The notes beneath the pieces were generated by a model. The model searched no databases and had not been told where the DNA came from. It saw nothing but the letters and a program-made list of their open reading frames with translations. The position numbers were made by a program, and so were the translations under genes. A stretch of DNA of 64,000 nt from the NCBI RefSeq assembly GCF_041438805.1, contig NZ_CP109190.1, forward strand, positions 2,046,001 to 2,110,000, read 5' to 3'. Shown here in pieces: positions 45,451 through 55,629 of this stretch. This stretch comes from Streptomyces sp. NBC_01707. Its GTDB lineage: Bacteria; Actinomycetota; Actinomycetes; Streptomycetales; Streptomycetaceae. Each line of letters starts with the position of its first letter. The stretch's first letter is position 1.

Positions 45451-46425
45451 ATGAGCAGCGCACGGGCAGTCGGGACAGCCGGGGCAGAAGTGTCGGACGT
45501 GATCGTGGTGGGCGGCGGGGTCAGCGGACTGACCACGGCGCTGGTGCTCTCCGAGCGCGGTCACCGGGTGCGGGTCTGGTCCCGGGAGCCGGCCGCGGCC
45601 ACGACCTCGGCGGTGGCGGGAGGGCTGTGGTGGCCGTACCGGATCGAGCCGGAGGATCTCGTCGGCAACTGGGCTCTGAGCACGCTGCGGTGGTACCAGG
45701 AGCTGGCCGACCGCCCGGAGGAGACCGGTGTCCGGCTGGTCTCCGGCGTGCACCGGGGCGAACGGCTCGCCGCACTGGGGCCGTGGGCGGCGGAGCTGAC
45801 GAGCCTCGTGGAGGTCGAGGAAGGGTTGCGGGCCCGGCTGCCGCTGATCGACATGGCGGTGTACCTGGGCTGGTTGGAGCGTCGGCTCGCAGCCGCCGGG
45901 GGTGTGATCGAGCGGCGTACGGTCACCTCCCTCGACGAGGCGGCGGCGCAGGCTCCGGTCGTGATCAACTGCACGGGTCTGGGCGCTCGTGGGCTGGTGC
46001 CTGATGCCGGGATGCGGCCGGTGCGCGGTCAGTTGGTGCTGGTGGAGAACCCGGGCATCGAGGAGTGGTTCACCGAGACGGACCCGGTGTCGGAGGCGAC
46101 GACGTACTTCTTCCCGCAGCCCGGAAGGCTGGTGCTCGGTGGTACGGCGGAGACGGACGACTGGAACGCGGAGCCGGATCCCGGCACGGCGCAGCGGATC
46201 GTGGCGAGGTGTGCGCGGGTCCGGCCGGAGATCGCGCGGGCCCGGATCATCGGGCACCGGGTGGGTCTGCGCCCGGCCCGCGACGCCGGAGTGCGGATCG
46301 AGGCCGAACCACTGCCCGGAGGTGGTCGGTTGGTGCACAACTACGGGCACGGGGGTGCCGGGGTGACGGTGGCTCTGGGCTGCGCCCGGGCAGCGGCCGG
46401 GCTCATCGGCCGGGACTTGTTCTGA
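45451..46425 (+). CDS. D-amino-acid oxidase family FAD enzyme
   Basis: A 324-residue protein. VIVVGGGVSGLTTALVL binds FAD; TTSAVAGGLWWPYR and VINCTGLGAR are DAAO blocks; LVHNYGHGGAGVTVALG matches the family signature near the C-terminus. It should oxidise a D-amino acid or similar amine with oxygen as acceptor in the cytoplasm. It is a single-gene unit. Confidence 0.92.
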   Translation: MSSARAVGTAGAEVSDVIVVGGGVSGLTTALVLSERGHRVRVWSREPAAATTSAVAGGLWWPYRIEPEDLVGNWALSTLRWYQELADRPEETGVRLVSGVHRGERLAALGPWAAELTSLVEVEEGLRARLPLIDMAVYLGWLERRLAAAGGVIERRTVTSLDEAAAQAPVVINCTGLGARGLVPDAGMRPVRGQLVLVENPGIEEWFTETDPVSEATTYFFPQPGRLVLGGTAETDDWNAEPDPGTAQRIVARCARVRPEIARARIIGHRVGLRPARDAGVRIEAEPLPGGGRLVHNYGHGGAGVTVALGCARAAAGLIGRDLF

Positions 46426-46530
46426 GTCCGGATCACGGGGGTGGTCGCCAGTCGCCCCGCATACCCGACCCCTTGTCAGACCGCTGTTACGTTGCCGTGA
46501 GGATCTTGCTTCGACCTCTGGAGAGGGCGT

Positions 46531-47127
46531 ATGTACGACGAACGGCTCGCCGAGTTCTCCCGCGAGCGGCTGGACGGCCGTCCAATACCCGACGATCTGC
46601 GCGTGCTGCTGGTGGCGCAGTGGGAAGGCCGCACCGACTTCACCCGTCTTCTCGACCTCGACTTCTTCGAGGCGGGAGAGGTCCACCCGCTCCTGGACAC
46701 CAGCTATCTGAGCGAAATCGAACTCGCGGACCCGGAGATGCAGTCCGTCAACGCCGGAGCCGCGGAGATGGCCAAGTACGTCCAGCTCGTGGCGAGGGGC
46801 GGAAAGGGGTGGATCGGCTACTGGCTGCACCCTGACGAACCCGCGGACCGTGCCTGGCACCTCGTAGAGCTGGACACCGAGTTCACCTTCTGGGGCCTGG
46901 TCGGCCTCACCCTGACCGAGGGGTCCGCCGCCGAGCAGGCAAGCTACCAGGACGAGCCCGATGAGCGAATCGCGTTCACGCAACTGGCCGCCGAACTCGC
47001 CGAGCTCGGCCTACCGCTGAGCACGCAGGACTACGACGCCCTCGATGACACCGAGTACACGGTGGACCCGGAGAAGCTCATGGAGGAGCTGGTCGAAGCC
47101 GAACGCGAGAAGCGGGGTCTTCGCTGA
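46531..47127 (+). CDS. Uncharacterised protein, possibly SUKH-like
   Basis: A 198-residue acidic protein with GGAGAGG before the ATG. GWIGYWLHPDEP then LVELDTEFTFWGLVGLTL resemble the beta-strand core of SMI1/KNR4 (SUKH) immunity and regulatory proteins, but the match is weak. It lies 42 bases before a repeat-rich protein gene on the same strand. Confidence 0.6.
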   Translation: MYDERLAEFSRERLDGRPIPDDLRVLLVAQWEGRTDFTRLLDLDFFEAGEVHPLLDTSYLSEIELADPEMQSVNAGAAEMAKYVQLVARGGKGWIGYWLHPDEPADRAWHLVELDTEFTFWGLVGLTLTEGSAAEQASYQDEPDERIAFTQLAAELAELGLPLSTQDYDALDDTEYTVDPEKLMEELVEAEREKRGLR

Positions 47128-47169
47128 GCGGGGAGACGCCTTCAGGAGGCGAGGTGACAGGATGACACG

Positions 47170-48693
47170 GTGCTCGACTCTCTGCGTGAACCGTGGCTGC
47201 GCGGCATCGCCTTCAATCCGGCGGCGCCCTCCGACGTACTGATACGCCTGTTGGATCGAGCGGCCGGTGAAGCCGGCCTGCTGATGTGCGAGGGTCGTGA
47301 CCTGCCTGACGCCGTCATCGACGCGGCCCTGCGCCATCCGGACTACGTCATCCGTCGCGCACTCGCCCGCAACCGGTACGTCGACCCGGCGCGGCTCGCC
47401 CCCTTGGCGACGGACCCGTCGGGGGTCGTCCGCGGGTGGCTCGCCGCCGGCCCCCGTCACCACCCCCGATGGGTCCGACCGCTGCCGGACGACGTCCTCG
47501 TGACCCTCTTGACCGCCCGGGACGGGGGCGAGGACGGCAAGGTCACCGAGCACGAGATCATCGGGGAGCTCGAATCGTCCCGGCAGATCCCGCTGTCCTT
47601 CTACCGCTCCATGGCCGGCCACGAGGCCCCCGAACTCCGGATACGGGCCACTTGGAGGTGGCAGTTGCTCACCCCGGCGCAGCGGGCGGGGCTGCTCGAC
47701 GATCCGGACCCCTCGGTCCGTGAAGCGGCGCGGGACAGGAACTGGGAGCTGGACCCGGAACGGGTGGAGGCCAGGCTGCCGTCCTTCGGTTCGCGCAACG
47801 GATTCGTGTTCGGCACGTGTGCCCTGTCCCCCGCGCTCGTCGAGCAGTGCTTCGCGGACGGCATGGTGCACCCCTTGACCTGGAACCGGCACACCCCGGC
47901 CTACGCTGTCGCCCGGCTCGCCCGCCACCCCGAGGCGGAGGTTCGCGCGTTGGTCGCCGCCCGGCCCGACGTGGGACCGGACCTGGTGGCGAAGTTGAGG
48001 GAGGATCCGGACGAGGGTGTGCGGATCTGCGCGCGCCTCCACTCCTTCCCCCGCACCTGGGCCGAGTACGACGTGATCCGCCGGGTCATCGGGCACGGTC
48101 CTGACTGCACCTGCCCGATCACCGAGCCGTTTACCGAGTCGAATACCGAGCCGGCCGTCGGGCCGTCTCCCGACTGGTTCGCCGCCTGCGCGGTGTCCGA
48201 GGAACCGGTGCTCCGCCGGGTTGCGGCAAGTTGGCCGGGCCTTTCGGCGGAACTCGTCAACACGCTCGCGCAGGACGACGACGAGGAGGTACGGATCCGG
48301 CTGGCCTGCCACCACCCTCTGGCTCCGCCGCACCTCCTTCTGGATGTCTTCGTCACCCGCCCGGCCCACCGTCCGCACCTGCTGGCCCTGCCCGCGTTCC
48401 CCCGTACCGGCCGGTCTCACCTCGTCGACCACCCGGATCCCGAGGTACGGGCCCTGGCCTCAGCCGATCCCGCCTTGCCCGACCCTCCGGTGGGTGACCC
48501 CGACGCGTCGGTCCGCCGGGCAGCGGCCGCCAACCCGAGCCTGTCACGGGAAGCCCTGGAGGCCCTCCTCGCCGACCCCAGAACCGCCGAGGGCGCTGCG
48601 TCCAATCCGGCCCTCCCCGTTCCGCGCATGCACGCACTCCTCGACCACTGCCTGAACGGCACCGCCACCCGGCCGGGAGCCGTCCAGCGCTGA
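47170..48693 (+). CDS. LRV/HEAT-like repeat protein
   Basis: A 507-residue protein with GTG start. Many short helical repeats of the type ALRHPDYVIRRALARNRYV, LARHPEAEVRALVAARPDV, LVDHPDPEVRALASADPAL recur through its whole length, the pattern of variant leucine-rich or HEAT repeats. Such solenoids bind proteins. No catalytic or export signal is visible. It probably works with the product of the preceding gene. Confidence 0.75.
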   Translation: MLDSLREPWLRGIAFNPAAPSDVLIRLLDRAAGEAGLLMCEGRDLPDAVIDAALRHPDYVIRRALARNRYVDPARLAPLATDPSGVVRGWLAAGPRHHPRWVRPLPDDVLVTLLTARDGGEDGKVTEHEIIGELESSRQIPLSFYRSMAGHEAPELRIRATWRWQLLTPAQRAGLLDDPDPSVREAARDRNWELDPERVEARLPSFGSRNGFVFGTCALSPALVEQCFADGMVHPLTWNRHTPAYAVARLARHPEAEVRALVAARPDVGPDLVAKLREDPDEGVRICARLHSFPRTWAEYDVIRRVIGHGPDCTCPITEPFTESNTEPAVGPSPDWFAACAVSEEPVLRRVAASWPGLSAELVNTLAQDDDEEVRIRLACHHPLAPPHLLLDVFVTRPAHRPHLLALPAFPRTGRSHLVDHPDPEVRALASADPALPDPPVGDPDASVRRAAAANPSLSREALEALLADPRTAEGAASNPALPVPRMHALLDHCLNGTATRPGAVQR

Positions 48694-48828
48694 CAGACGT
48701 CGCCCACGTAGCGATCACGGGCATGGCAACCTCCGTGGACCATCGACTGGCGTCGACACACCAGACAGGCGTTTCCAAATCTCAGCAACGCCTTGTCGCC
48801 GGCCACAGCGCCGGGCCCGCGGACGGCG

Positions 48829-50574
48829 TCACTCGTCGGACGTCGTTCCCGGGCCGGTCGGATGGTCGCGGTGGTCCGTGATCGGGCCCTGTCCCGGGCC
48901 GATCCGGATCTCGAAGTCTCCGTCGTACTTCGCATGCCCCTGGATCACCGCCGATTCGACGGCCTCGACGCCGAACTCCCGGCGCACGATCAGCGGGTCC
49001 TGGCGCAGGTCGCGCATCAGTGCCACGCACATGCCGATCATGACGAAGGTGAACGGTGCGGCCACCAGGATCGTCAGGTTCTGCAGTCCGGCGAGCGCAT
49101 CGCCCGAGCCATGACCGATCAACAGCATGATCGCCGCCACCGCGCCGGTGACGACGCCCCAGAAGACGACGACCCACTTGGCGGGTTCGAGGATGCCCTT
49201 CTGCGAGAGCGTACCCATCACGATGGAGGCGGCATCGGCACCGGAGACGAAGAAGATGCCGACCAGAATCATCACCAGCAGGCTCATCACGGTGGCGATC
49301 GGGAAATTCGCCAGGACGCCGAAAAGCTGGGCCTCCGGTGTTTTCGCGGCACCGAGCCTGCCCGCCTCCTGAAGCTTGATCGCCGTGCCGCCGAAGATCG
49401 CGAACCAGACGAGGCTCACGGTGCTGGGCACCAGAATGACGCCGCCGACGAACTGACGGATCGTCCGGCCGCGGCTGATACGGGCGATGAACATGCCGAC
49501 GAAGGGCGTCCAGGAGATCCACCATGCCCAGTAGAAGACGGTCCAGCTGCCGAGCCATTCGGCCACCTCGCCCTTCCCGGTCGCCTCGGTGCGTCCGGCG
49601 AGCTGGGGAAGGTTGCCGAAGTACGCGGCGACCGAGGTGGGCAGCAGATCCAGCACGATGATGGTGGGGCCGGCGACGAAGACGAACACGGCGAGGATGA
49701 CGGCGAGCACCATATTGGTGTTGGACAGCCACTGGATGCCCTTCTCGACACCCGAGATCGCCGAGGCGACGAACGCGACGGTCAGGACCCCGATGATCAG
49801 GAGGAGCAGGCCCGTTCCGGTCTCCTCCCGCCAGTTCAGCACCTGGAAACCGCTGGCGATCTGGAGTGCACCGAGGCCCAGCGAGGTGGCGGAGCCGAAG
49901 AGGGTCGCGAAGATGGCGAGGATGTCGATGAATCTGCCCACGCCGCCATGGGCGTGCCCGGCGCCGATGAGCGGCTCGAAGACGGCGCTGATCGTCTGGC
50001 GCCTGCCGCGCCGGTAGGTGCTGTACGCGATGGCGAGCCCGACGACCGCGTAGATCGCCCAGGGGTGGAGCGTCCAGTGGAAGAGGGTGGTGGCCATCGC
50101 CGTCTGCATCGCGTCGGCGGCGTCGAAGGGGTGAGTGCCGGGCGGCGGGTCGGTGAAGTGGGCCAGCGGCTCACTGACGCCATAGAACATGAGTCCGATG
50201 CCCATACCGGCGCTGAACATCATCGCGACCCAGGAGACGGTGTGGAATTCGGGCTCCTCACCCTCCTGGCCGAGGGAAATCTTCCCGTAGCGGCTGATGG
50301 CGAGCCAGAGGGCGAAGACGACGAACCCCGACGCGACGAGCATGAATGCCCAACCACCGTTGTGGATGAGCCCGTTGAGCATCTTGCTGGAGACGTCCTC
50401 CAGCGAGTCGGTGGCGGCGCCGCCCCAGACCACGAAGGCGAGGGTGAGAACCGCGGCGACTCCGAACACCACCCGGTCGGTCGTGGGGTGCCGGCCGTGG
50501 TCCGGCCCGCCGGGCAGATCCGCCGTGACCGGAAGATCCCCCCGGCCGCCCGTTCCCTGTTCGTCCTGCGACAC
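48829..50574 (-). CDS. BCCT-family betaine/carnitine/choline transporter
   Basis: A 581-residue membrane protein. GTG 50574 was chosen because GAAAGG lies 8 bases upstream; GTG 50583 overlaps that site. About twelve transmembrane segments are visible. GMGIGLMFYGVSEPL is the glycine-rich TM3 stretch seen in sodium-coupled betaine carriers, and WAWWISWTPFVGMFIARISRG is the substrate-cage block. Charged N- and C-terminal tails could sense osmotic stress. Confidence 0.93.
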   Translation of the reverse strand: MSQDEQGTGGRGDLPVTADLPGGPDHGRHPTTDRVVFGVAAVLTLAFVVWGGAATDSLEDVSSKMLNGLIHNGGWAFMLVASGFVVFALWLAISRYGKISLGQEGEEPEFHTVSWVAMMFSAGMGIGLMFYGVSEPLAHFTDPPPGTHPFDAADAMQTAMATTLFHWTLHPWAIYAVVGLAIAYSTYRRGRRQTISAVFEPLIGAGHAHGGVGRFIDILAIFATLFGSATSLGLGALQIASGFQVLNWREETGTGLLLLIIGVLTVAFVASAISGVEKGIQWLSNTNMVLAVILAVFVFVAGPTIIVLDLLPTSVAAYFGNLPQLAGRTEATGKGEVAEWLGSWTVFYWAWWISWTPFVGMFIARISRGRTIRQFVGGVILVPSTVSLVWFAIFGGTAIKLQEAGRLGAAKTPEAQLFGVLANFPIATVMSLLVMILVGIFFVSGADAASIVMGTLSQKGILEPAKWVVVFWGVVTGAVAAIMLLIGHGSGDALAGLQNLTILVAAPFTFVMIGMCVALMRDLRQDPLIVRREFGVEAVESAVIQGHAKYDGDFEIRIGPGQGPITDHRDHPTGPGTTSDE

Positions 50575-50648
50575 GAGTGGCACCTTTCACGGAAGCCGAA
50601 ATTTCGCTCTCCGTAGGCAGTACCACACGTGTCGTGTCGTTCGCGGGA

Positions 50649-51998
50649 TCAACAAGCGCTATCGGCTTGCCCGCTTGTGAGGTGATATGTGGCCCGCTCG
50701 TCCAGGAGGAGCGGGACCAGGTTCCGGGCCGACTGGCGCAGCGGTACATACACTCCGTCACCGTCGCGCCGGAACGTCACACCGTGCAGGGCGAGTTCGT
50801 CCTTGACGTCGGCGAGCTGGGCGGCGGTCAGCCGGTAGCCGCAGGGCGGGTCCTGCAGGATCTCGGCGGGCTCGGCCTCCTCGTTGTCGGCGCCGCCGAG
50901 GTAGACCGGACCGCGGTCCTTGAACCCTGCCGTGCGGGACGCGGCCGTGGCCGCCTCGATGCGCCCGCGTCGCTCGTCGGTGAAGCTGAACAGCCCGTCG
51001 AGAGCGGCCAGCTGCGAGTCGACGCGACGCCTGCTGTTGAGGGCCGGGTCGGCCTTCTCGGCATCGGTGAGCGCGTCGACCCGGGACTCGATGAGCAGGC
51101 CCACCGCATGCTTGATGCCCGCGGTGTTGCGGAGAATGCGCTCCTGTCCGTCGCCCGCGGTCTGCTTGATCGGGTCGCCGGTGACCGGGTCGGTCCAGAT
51201 CCCGTAGAGACCGCTGCTGTAGCCGGCCTTCTTGACGGTGGGCCGCACATACCCCTCGGACAGGGTCTGCGATTCGCCGTGCACCCGGTCGTCGGTGTTG
51301 AGGCTGCGGGGCCAGAGGACGAACAGATCCTTGTCGTAGTACGGCGGGGTGGCACCGTACTCGTGCAGGTCGTAGATCACATCGGGCTTCCGGTCGCGGA
51401 TCACCGCGGCCATGGCACGTGCCTCGGCGGTCTGCAGGGCGATGTGGTCGCGATTGATGTCGAGACCGTCGGAGTTGCCGCGGGTGTTCGCCGCCCGCCC
51501 GTCGGGGTTCGCGGTGGGGACGACGAGGACGTCGGTCCGGGAGAGGAAGGCACGGGTCGCCGGGTCCTTGGCGTACGCGAGATCCCGGACCGTGGTCAGA
51601 CAGGCCTCGCGGCCGGACGGTTCGTTGCCGTGCTGGCTGCAGATCAGCAGCATCGTGTCGGACGTGGGGCGGTGGTTGCCGATACGGACGAGCTGGAGCG
51701 GGCGGCCCTGTTTCGTCGTGCCTATCCGGTCGATCGAGACGCGGTCGCTGCCCCGGTCGACCGCGGTGAGGAACGACTGCTCCTCGGGCTGACCGGTCCA
51801 GTGGGCCCCGTCGCTGATCTCGAAACCGGTACGGGGCGGGGTGTGCGCGGCCTCGGCAGGCACCGTGACCAGGGGCACGGCCAGAATCGCGGCCGCGGCC
51901 GTCAGGGACAGGTAGCGAGGTCCCGGCCGACGGATGCCGGGGCGACGAGACCGGGGCCGGGCGCGGAGCTGACGGACGATCGGGATACGGGGTGTCAT
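50649..51998 (-). CDS. Secreted M14 zinc carboxypeptidase
   Basis: A 449-residue protein starting in an ATGA overlap with the S15 peptidase gene. A long basic N-terminus and a hydrophobic stretch ending AEAA form a signal peptide. [13 protein letters not shown] holds the HxxE zinc motif and YDLHEYG the third ligand His. No clear C-terminal catalytic Glu block is evident by eye. It should trim peptides outside the cell, together with the coupled peptidase. Confidence 0.88.
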   Translation of the reverse strand: MTPRIPIVRQLRARPRSRRPGIRRPGPRYLSLTAAAAILAVPLVTVPAEAAHTPPRTGFEISDGAHWTGQPEEQSFLTAVDRGSDRVSIDRIGTTKQGRPLQLVRIGNHRPTSDTMLLICSQHGNEPSGREACLTTVRDLAYAKDPATRAFLSRTDVLVVPTANPDGRAANTRGNSDGLDINRDHIALQTAEARAMAAVIRDRKPDVIYDLHEYGATPPYYDKDLFVLWPRSLNTDDRVHGESQTLSEGYVRPTVKKAGYSSGLYGIWTDPVTGDPIKQTAGDGQERILRNTAGIKHAVGLLIESRVDALTDAEKADPALNSRRRVDSQLAALDGLFSFTDERRGRIEAATAASRTAGFKDRGPVYLGGADNEEAEPAEILQDPPCGYRLTAAQLADVKDELALHGVTFRRDGDGVYVPLRQSARNLVPLLLDERATYHLTSGQADSAC

Positions 51999-53974
51999 GA
52001 GCGGCTGCCTCCCGGGATGCGGAGTGCGGGACGCGGCGGTGCCACGCCCTCGGGACGGGATGCGCGGGGGGTGGCTGTCGCGGGCGCGGGGCCCGCGGTG
52101 GCGCGCACGAACGCCGTGGCGCCGCCGACGAACGGCAGCTTCGCGGACGTACGGGCCAGGTCGAGGGTGAGCGTGGGAGTGGAGTCCGGCGGGTCGATGA
52201 GGTCCTTGTCGGTGCCCGCGACGATCAGGGCGAGGCGGTGTCCGGCCGGCACGACGTGGTCGCTCGCGGCAAGGTCGACGGTGATCGTGTAGCGCTTGCC
52301 CGGGGTGAGGGGGCGCCCCTTGCCGGCGGAGGCGTACGTCCCGAGGTCGGCCCAGCCGCGGCTGAAGACCGTCCGGTCGACGGTGGTGGTCCTGGCCTCG
52401 GTCGCCTTGAAGCAGGAGCTGTCCCCGGCGGTGCTCGCACCCCAGCAGGTGCGGTCGGTGAGGGTGGTGATGCCTTCGCCGGATGCGGCGTAGTCCCGGA
52501 TGGTGTCGGGGCCGACGTCGACGAGGACCGCGGAGAGGTGGGCGGTGGCGGTCGTCGGGGTCGCGGTGACGGTCACCTGCGAGGAGCCGGCGAGCCGCAG
52601 GTCGTGGGCGAGTGGCGCGGTGAGGAAACCGGCCTTGGCGCCCGTGGTGCTCTCCAGGTCGGCAGCCCAGTCCGTCTCGCTCTGCTTCGGGTCGTCGGTG
52701 AACGTCTCGGTGGCACCGGGGCGGGCCGGACTGCGCGTGAGGGTGCCGACGCCGGGCGCGGTGCCGGTGCCGGGGCGCACGGTGGTGACCGCGGTGGTGC
52801 GGGGCGGCCAGACCTTGTCGGTGGACCACTGGTCGGGGTGACGTTCGATGTCGGCCATCGGTTCGCGGTCGATGCCGTTGTCGTAACCGAGGAGGTAGTG
52901 GTCGAACCAGCGGTGCAGGGTGTCGACCCACTCGGCGCGCCGGTAGTCGAACGGGTCGACGTGTCCGGTCTGGGAGAGCCAGATCTTGCGCTCGACGCCT
53001 CGGTCCGCGAGCGCGTCCCACCACTGACCGAGGTGCTTGGTGCGGACGTTGAGATCCTGCATCCCGTGGACGGCGAAGACACTGGCCTTCACCTTACGGG
53101 CGTCCTTCACGTAGTCGCGCTCGTTCCAGAGCTTCGTCCGGTCGCCGGTGCGGGGCGCCTCGTCGACGAGCTTCTGCTGGACGGCGGCGCAGCGCGCCCG
53201 TGCCTCCGGGCTCTCGACGTAGTCGGAGAGCCATTCGGGGCCGCTGTCGTAGAGGGGGGCGCCCTGGGCGAAGTAGTAGTCGTACCAGGAAGAGATGGAC
53301 CCGATGGGAACGATGGTCCGCAGACCGTCGACTCCGGTCGCCGCCACCCCGTTGGCGATGGTGCCGTCGTAGCTCTTGCCGATCATTCCGGTGCGGCCGT
53401 CGGACCAGCCGGCTCCGGTGCGTTCGGTGCCGGTGCGGGTGGTGTAGCCGCGCGCCCGGCCGTTCAGCCAGTCGATGACCGCCTTGGCGGACTGGATGTC
53501 GGAGCGGCCCCCGACGTCGACACATCCGTCGGAGCGATTGGTACCGGCCAGGTCGACGGCGACGAACGCATAGCCGCGCGGGACGAAGTAGTTGTCGTAG
53601 TGCAGCGGGAACCGGACCGGATTTCCCTGGCTGTCGTACGTCTTCAGCTGGCTCTCGTTGCCGCGCCCGCAGCAGGAGTAGTACGGGCTGGCGTCCATGA
53701 TCACGGGTATCTTCCGGCCCTGTGCTGCGGGTTCACGCGGCCGCACGATGTCGACGGCGACCCGGTCGCTCTTTCCGTTGCCGTCGCCGTCCAGTCCGGT
53801 GTCCACCCAGACGGACTCACGGACGGCGTTCCCGTACGAGTAGACGGGTCTGCTCTCCCGCGGGCTCGCGCCCTGCGCGCCTGCCGGTGAGAGCAGGACG
53901 GTCATCAGGGCGGCCGAGGCCGCCACCACCAGCGATCTGTACGTCAAGCGGGTGCCCCGCGCACGTATCGGCAT
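51995..53974 (-). CDS. Secreted X-Pro dipeptidyl-peptidase (S15 family)
   Basis: A 659-residue protein with signal peptide (cleavage near GAQGA). [14 protein letters not shown] contains the nucleophile serine; MQDLN and TGHVDP provide the likely Asp and His. The C-terminal beta-domain (about 480-630) is the CocE/PepX jelly roll. It releases X-Pro dipeptides and is coupled to the carboxypeptidase gene, suggesting joint use of proline-rich peptides. Confidence 0.9.
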   Translation of the reverse strand: MPIRARGTRLTYRSLVVAASAALMTVLLSPAGAQGASPRESRPVYSYGNAVRESVWVDTGLDGDGNGKSDRVAVDIVRPREPAAQGRKIPVIMDASPYYSCCGRGNESQLKTYDSQGNPVRFPLHYDNYFVPRGYAFVAVDLAGTNRSDGCVDVGGRSDIQSAKAVIDWLNGRARGYTTRTGTERTGAGWSDGRTGMIGKSYDGTIANGVAATGVDGLRTIVPIGSISSWYDYYFAQGAPLYDSGPEWLSDYVESPEARARCAAVQQKLVDEAPRTGDRTKLWNERDYVKDARKVKASVFAVHGMQDLNVRTKHLGQWWDALADRGVERKIWLSQTGHVDPFDYRRAEWVDTLHRWFDHYLLGYDNGIDREPMADIERHPDQWSTDKVWPPRTTAVTTVRPGTGTAPGVGTLTRSPARPGATETFTDDPKQSETDWAADLESTTGAKAGFLTAPLAHDLRLAGSSQVTVTATPTTATAHLSAVLVDVGPDTIRDYAASGEGITTLTDRTCWGASTAGDSSCFKATEARTTTVDRTVFSRGWADLGTYASAGKGRPLTPGKRYTITVDLAASDHVVPAGHRLALIVAGTDKDLIDPPDSTPTLTLDLARTSAKLPFVGGATAFVRATAGPAPATATPRASRPEGVAPPRPALRIPGGSRS

Positions 53975-54452
53975 CTGCGGAAGGTACCCCGGTCAACTCC
54001 TGGGCAACAGGGGGCGATTCCGCGGCTACGTGACGTGAGAGCGGTCGAGCTGCCATGACGGCCGGACCGCGCACCGTGTGACAGCAGTCATCAGGAACAC
54101 CTCGCACCCCAGGGGTTCGGCCCGGACGGCGCCCCCTGTCCCCGGGGCGGGGGTGGCGCCCGGTCGGGTGCCGGTGGCACCGGTCGGGCGGGACCCGGCG
54201 CACACCAGGATCTGAGGGCGGTCCCGCAATCCGCGATGGATCGGCGCGCGGCGTCGGATGCGGTGCATCGGGAGACGCAGGGGCGTCCGCACAGTGGACG
54301 CGTGCGGACGATCCGACAACACGGCGAGGCGCCGTAACTGCCCTCGGGCGCCCGCCAGGGATCCAGGGACAGCGCTTACGCTTGTGGGGTTCGTGCTGTT
54401 CCGCCAGCCTCGGCCGACTCCGGCCGGTTCCCGCGCGTACGAGGAGCGTCCC
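53975..54452. other. Gene-free stretch between the S15 peptidase and LacI genes
   Basis: A 478-base divergent gap. It contains copy B of the 125-bp repeat (54238-54362) and must hold promoters in both directions. CTTACGCTTG near 54376 could be part of the LacI promoter. The longer frame leading into lacI here is spurious. Confidence 0.5.
54238..54362 (+). repeat. Dispersed 125-bp repeat, copy B
   Basis: Same orientation and length as copy A at 36507-36631. In this copy CGTCCGCAC and GTGCGGACG form a 9-bp hairpin that copy A lacks. It lies about 90 bases upstream of the LacI start, unlike copy A, which lies between gene ends. Confidence 0.7.
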
Positions 54453-55493
54453 TTGCCCGGTCCGACCCCTTCCTCCTGTGATGCCCGCCCCACGCTGGAG
54501 GCCGTGGCGGCCCGTGCCGGAGTCTCGCGGGCGACGGCCTCCCGGGTCGTGAACGGCGGGGCGGGGGTGCGGCAGCCGCTGGTGGACCAGGTCCGCAAGG
54601 CGGTCGAGGAGCTCGGCTACATACCGAACCATGCCGCGCGGACCCTGGTCACCCGTCGCAACGGCGCGGTGGCCGTGATCATCGACGAGCCGGAGTTCCG
54701 GATCTTCTCCGACCCGTTCTTCTCCCGGCAGATCCGTGGCATCAGCCGGGAACTGAACGTGTACGACGCCCAGCTGGTGCTCCTCCTGGTGGAGGGCAGC
54801 GGGGACTTCGACCGGGTCACCCGCTATCTGGCCGGTGGCCATGTGGACGGCGTGCTGGCGTTCTCGCTGCACACCGACGACGAACTTCCTGCCGTCATCC
54901 GTCGGTTCAGGGTGCCCACGGTCTACGGTGGCCGCCCCGGCACGCCGGGGGACGCGTCGGAACACGCCGTCCCCTACGTCGACTGCGACAACCGCGGCGG
55001 CGCCCGCGAAGCCGTACGTCATCTGGTCTCTCTCGGCAGGCAGCGGATCGGGCACATCGCGGGGCCCCGTGACCAGACGTCGGCGCTCGACCGGATCGAC
55101 GGCTACCGCGATGTGCTGCCCGACAGCGATCCGTCATTGGTCGTGGAGGGTGACTTCACCGTCGAGGGCGGCGCCCGGGCGATGGCCGAGCTGCTGGAGC
55201 GCCACCCCGGCCTCGACGCCGTGTTCGCGTCCAACGACCTGATGGCGTCCGGTGCCCTTCGGGTGCTGGGCGAGCACGGCCGCCGGGTGCCGGAGGACGT
55301 GGCGCTGGTCGGCTTCGACGACATGGAGCAGGTCGCCGAAGCGACCGATCCTCCCTTGACGACCGTCCGTCAGGATGTCGAGGGCATGGGACGGTTGATG
55401 GTGCGGCTGCTGATGCAGAGGCTGAACGGCGAGGGGCTGGAGACCGATTCGGTGATCACACCGACCGAGCTGGTCCGACGGGCCTCGACCTGA
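54453..55493 (+). CDS. LacI-family transcriptional regulator
   Basis: A 346-residue protein with TTG start, 6 bases after GAGGAG; the open frame goes further up only through the repeat. TLEAVAARAGVSRATASRVV is the HTH, followed by the hinge helix region VEELGYIPNHAARTLV. The periplasmic-binding-like domain (about 65-335) should bind a sugar. No sugar genes are adjacent. Confidence 0.92.
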   Translation: MPGPTPSSCDARPTLEAVAARAGVSRATASRVVNGGAGVRQPLVDQVRKAVEELGYIPNHAARTLVTRRNGAVAVIIDEPEFRIFSDPFFSRQIRGISRELNVYDAQLVLLLVEGSGDFDRVTRYLAGGHVDGVLAFSLHTDDELPAVIRRFRVPTVYGGRPGTPGDASEHAVPYVDCDNRGGAREAVRHLVSLGRQRIGHIAGPRDQTSALDRIDGYRDVLPDSDPSLVVEGDFTVEGGARAMAELLERHPGLDAVFASNDLMASGALRVLGEHGRRVPEDVALVGFDDMEQVAEATDPPLTTVRQDVEGMGRLMVRLLMQRLNGEGLETDSVITPTELVRRAST

Positions 55494-55629
55494 TCCGTCC
55501 GGCCGGGAGACGCCATCGGCACCGGCACCCCCGCGCGCATACGGGCCCGCGCGACCACGGTCGGCGGGCAGGCGCCCGCGGTCACCGAAAGCGCATCGGG
55601 CAGCTGAACACCACGCGGCCCGGGTGAGC

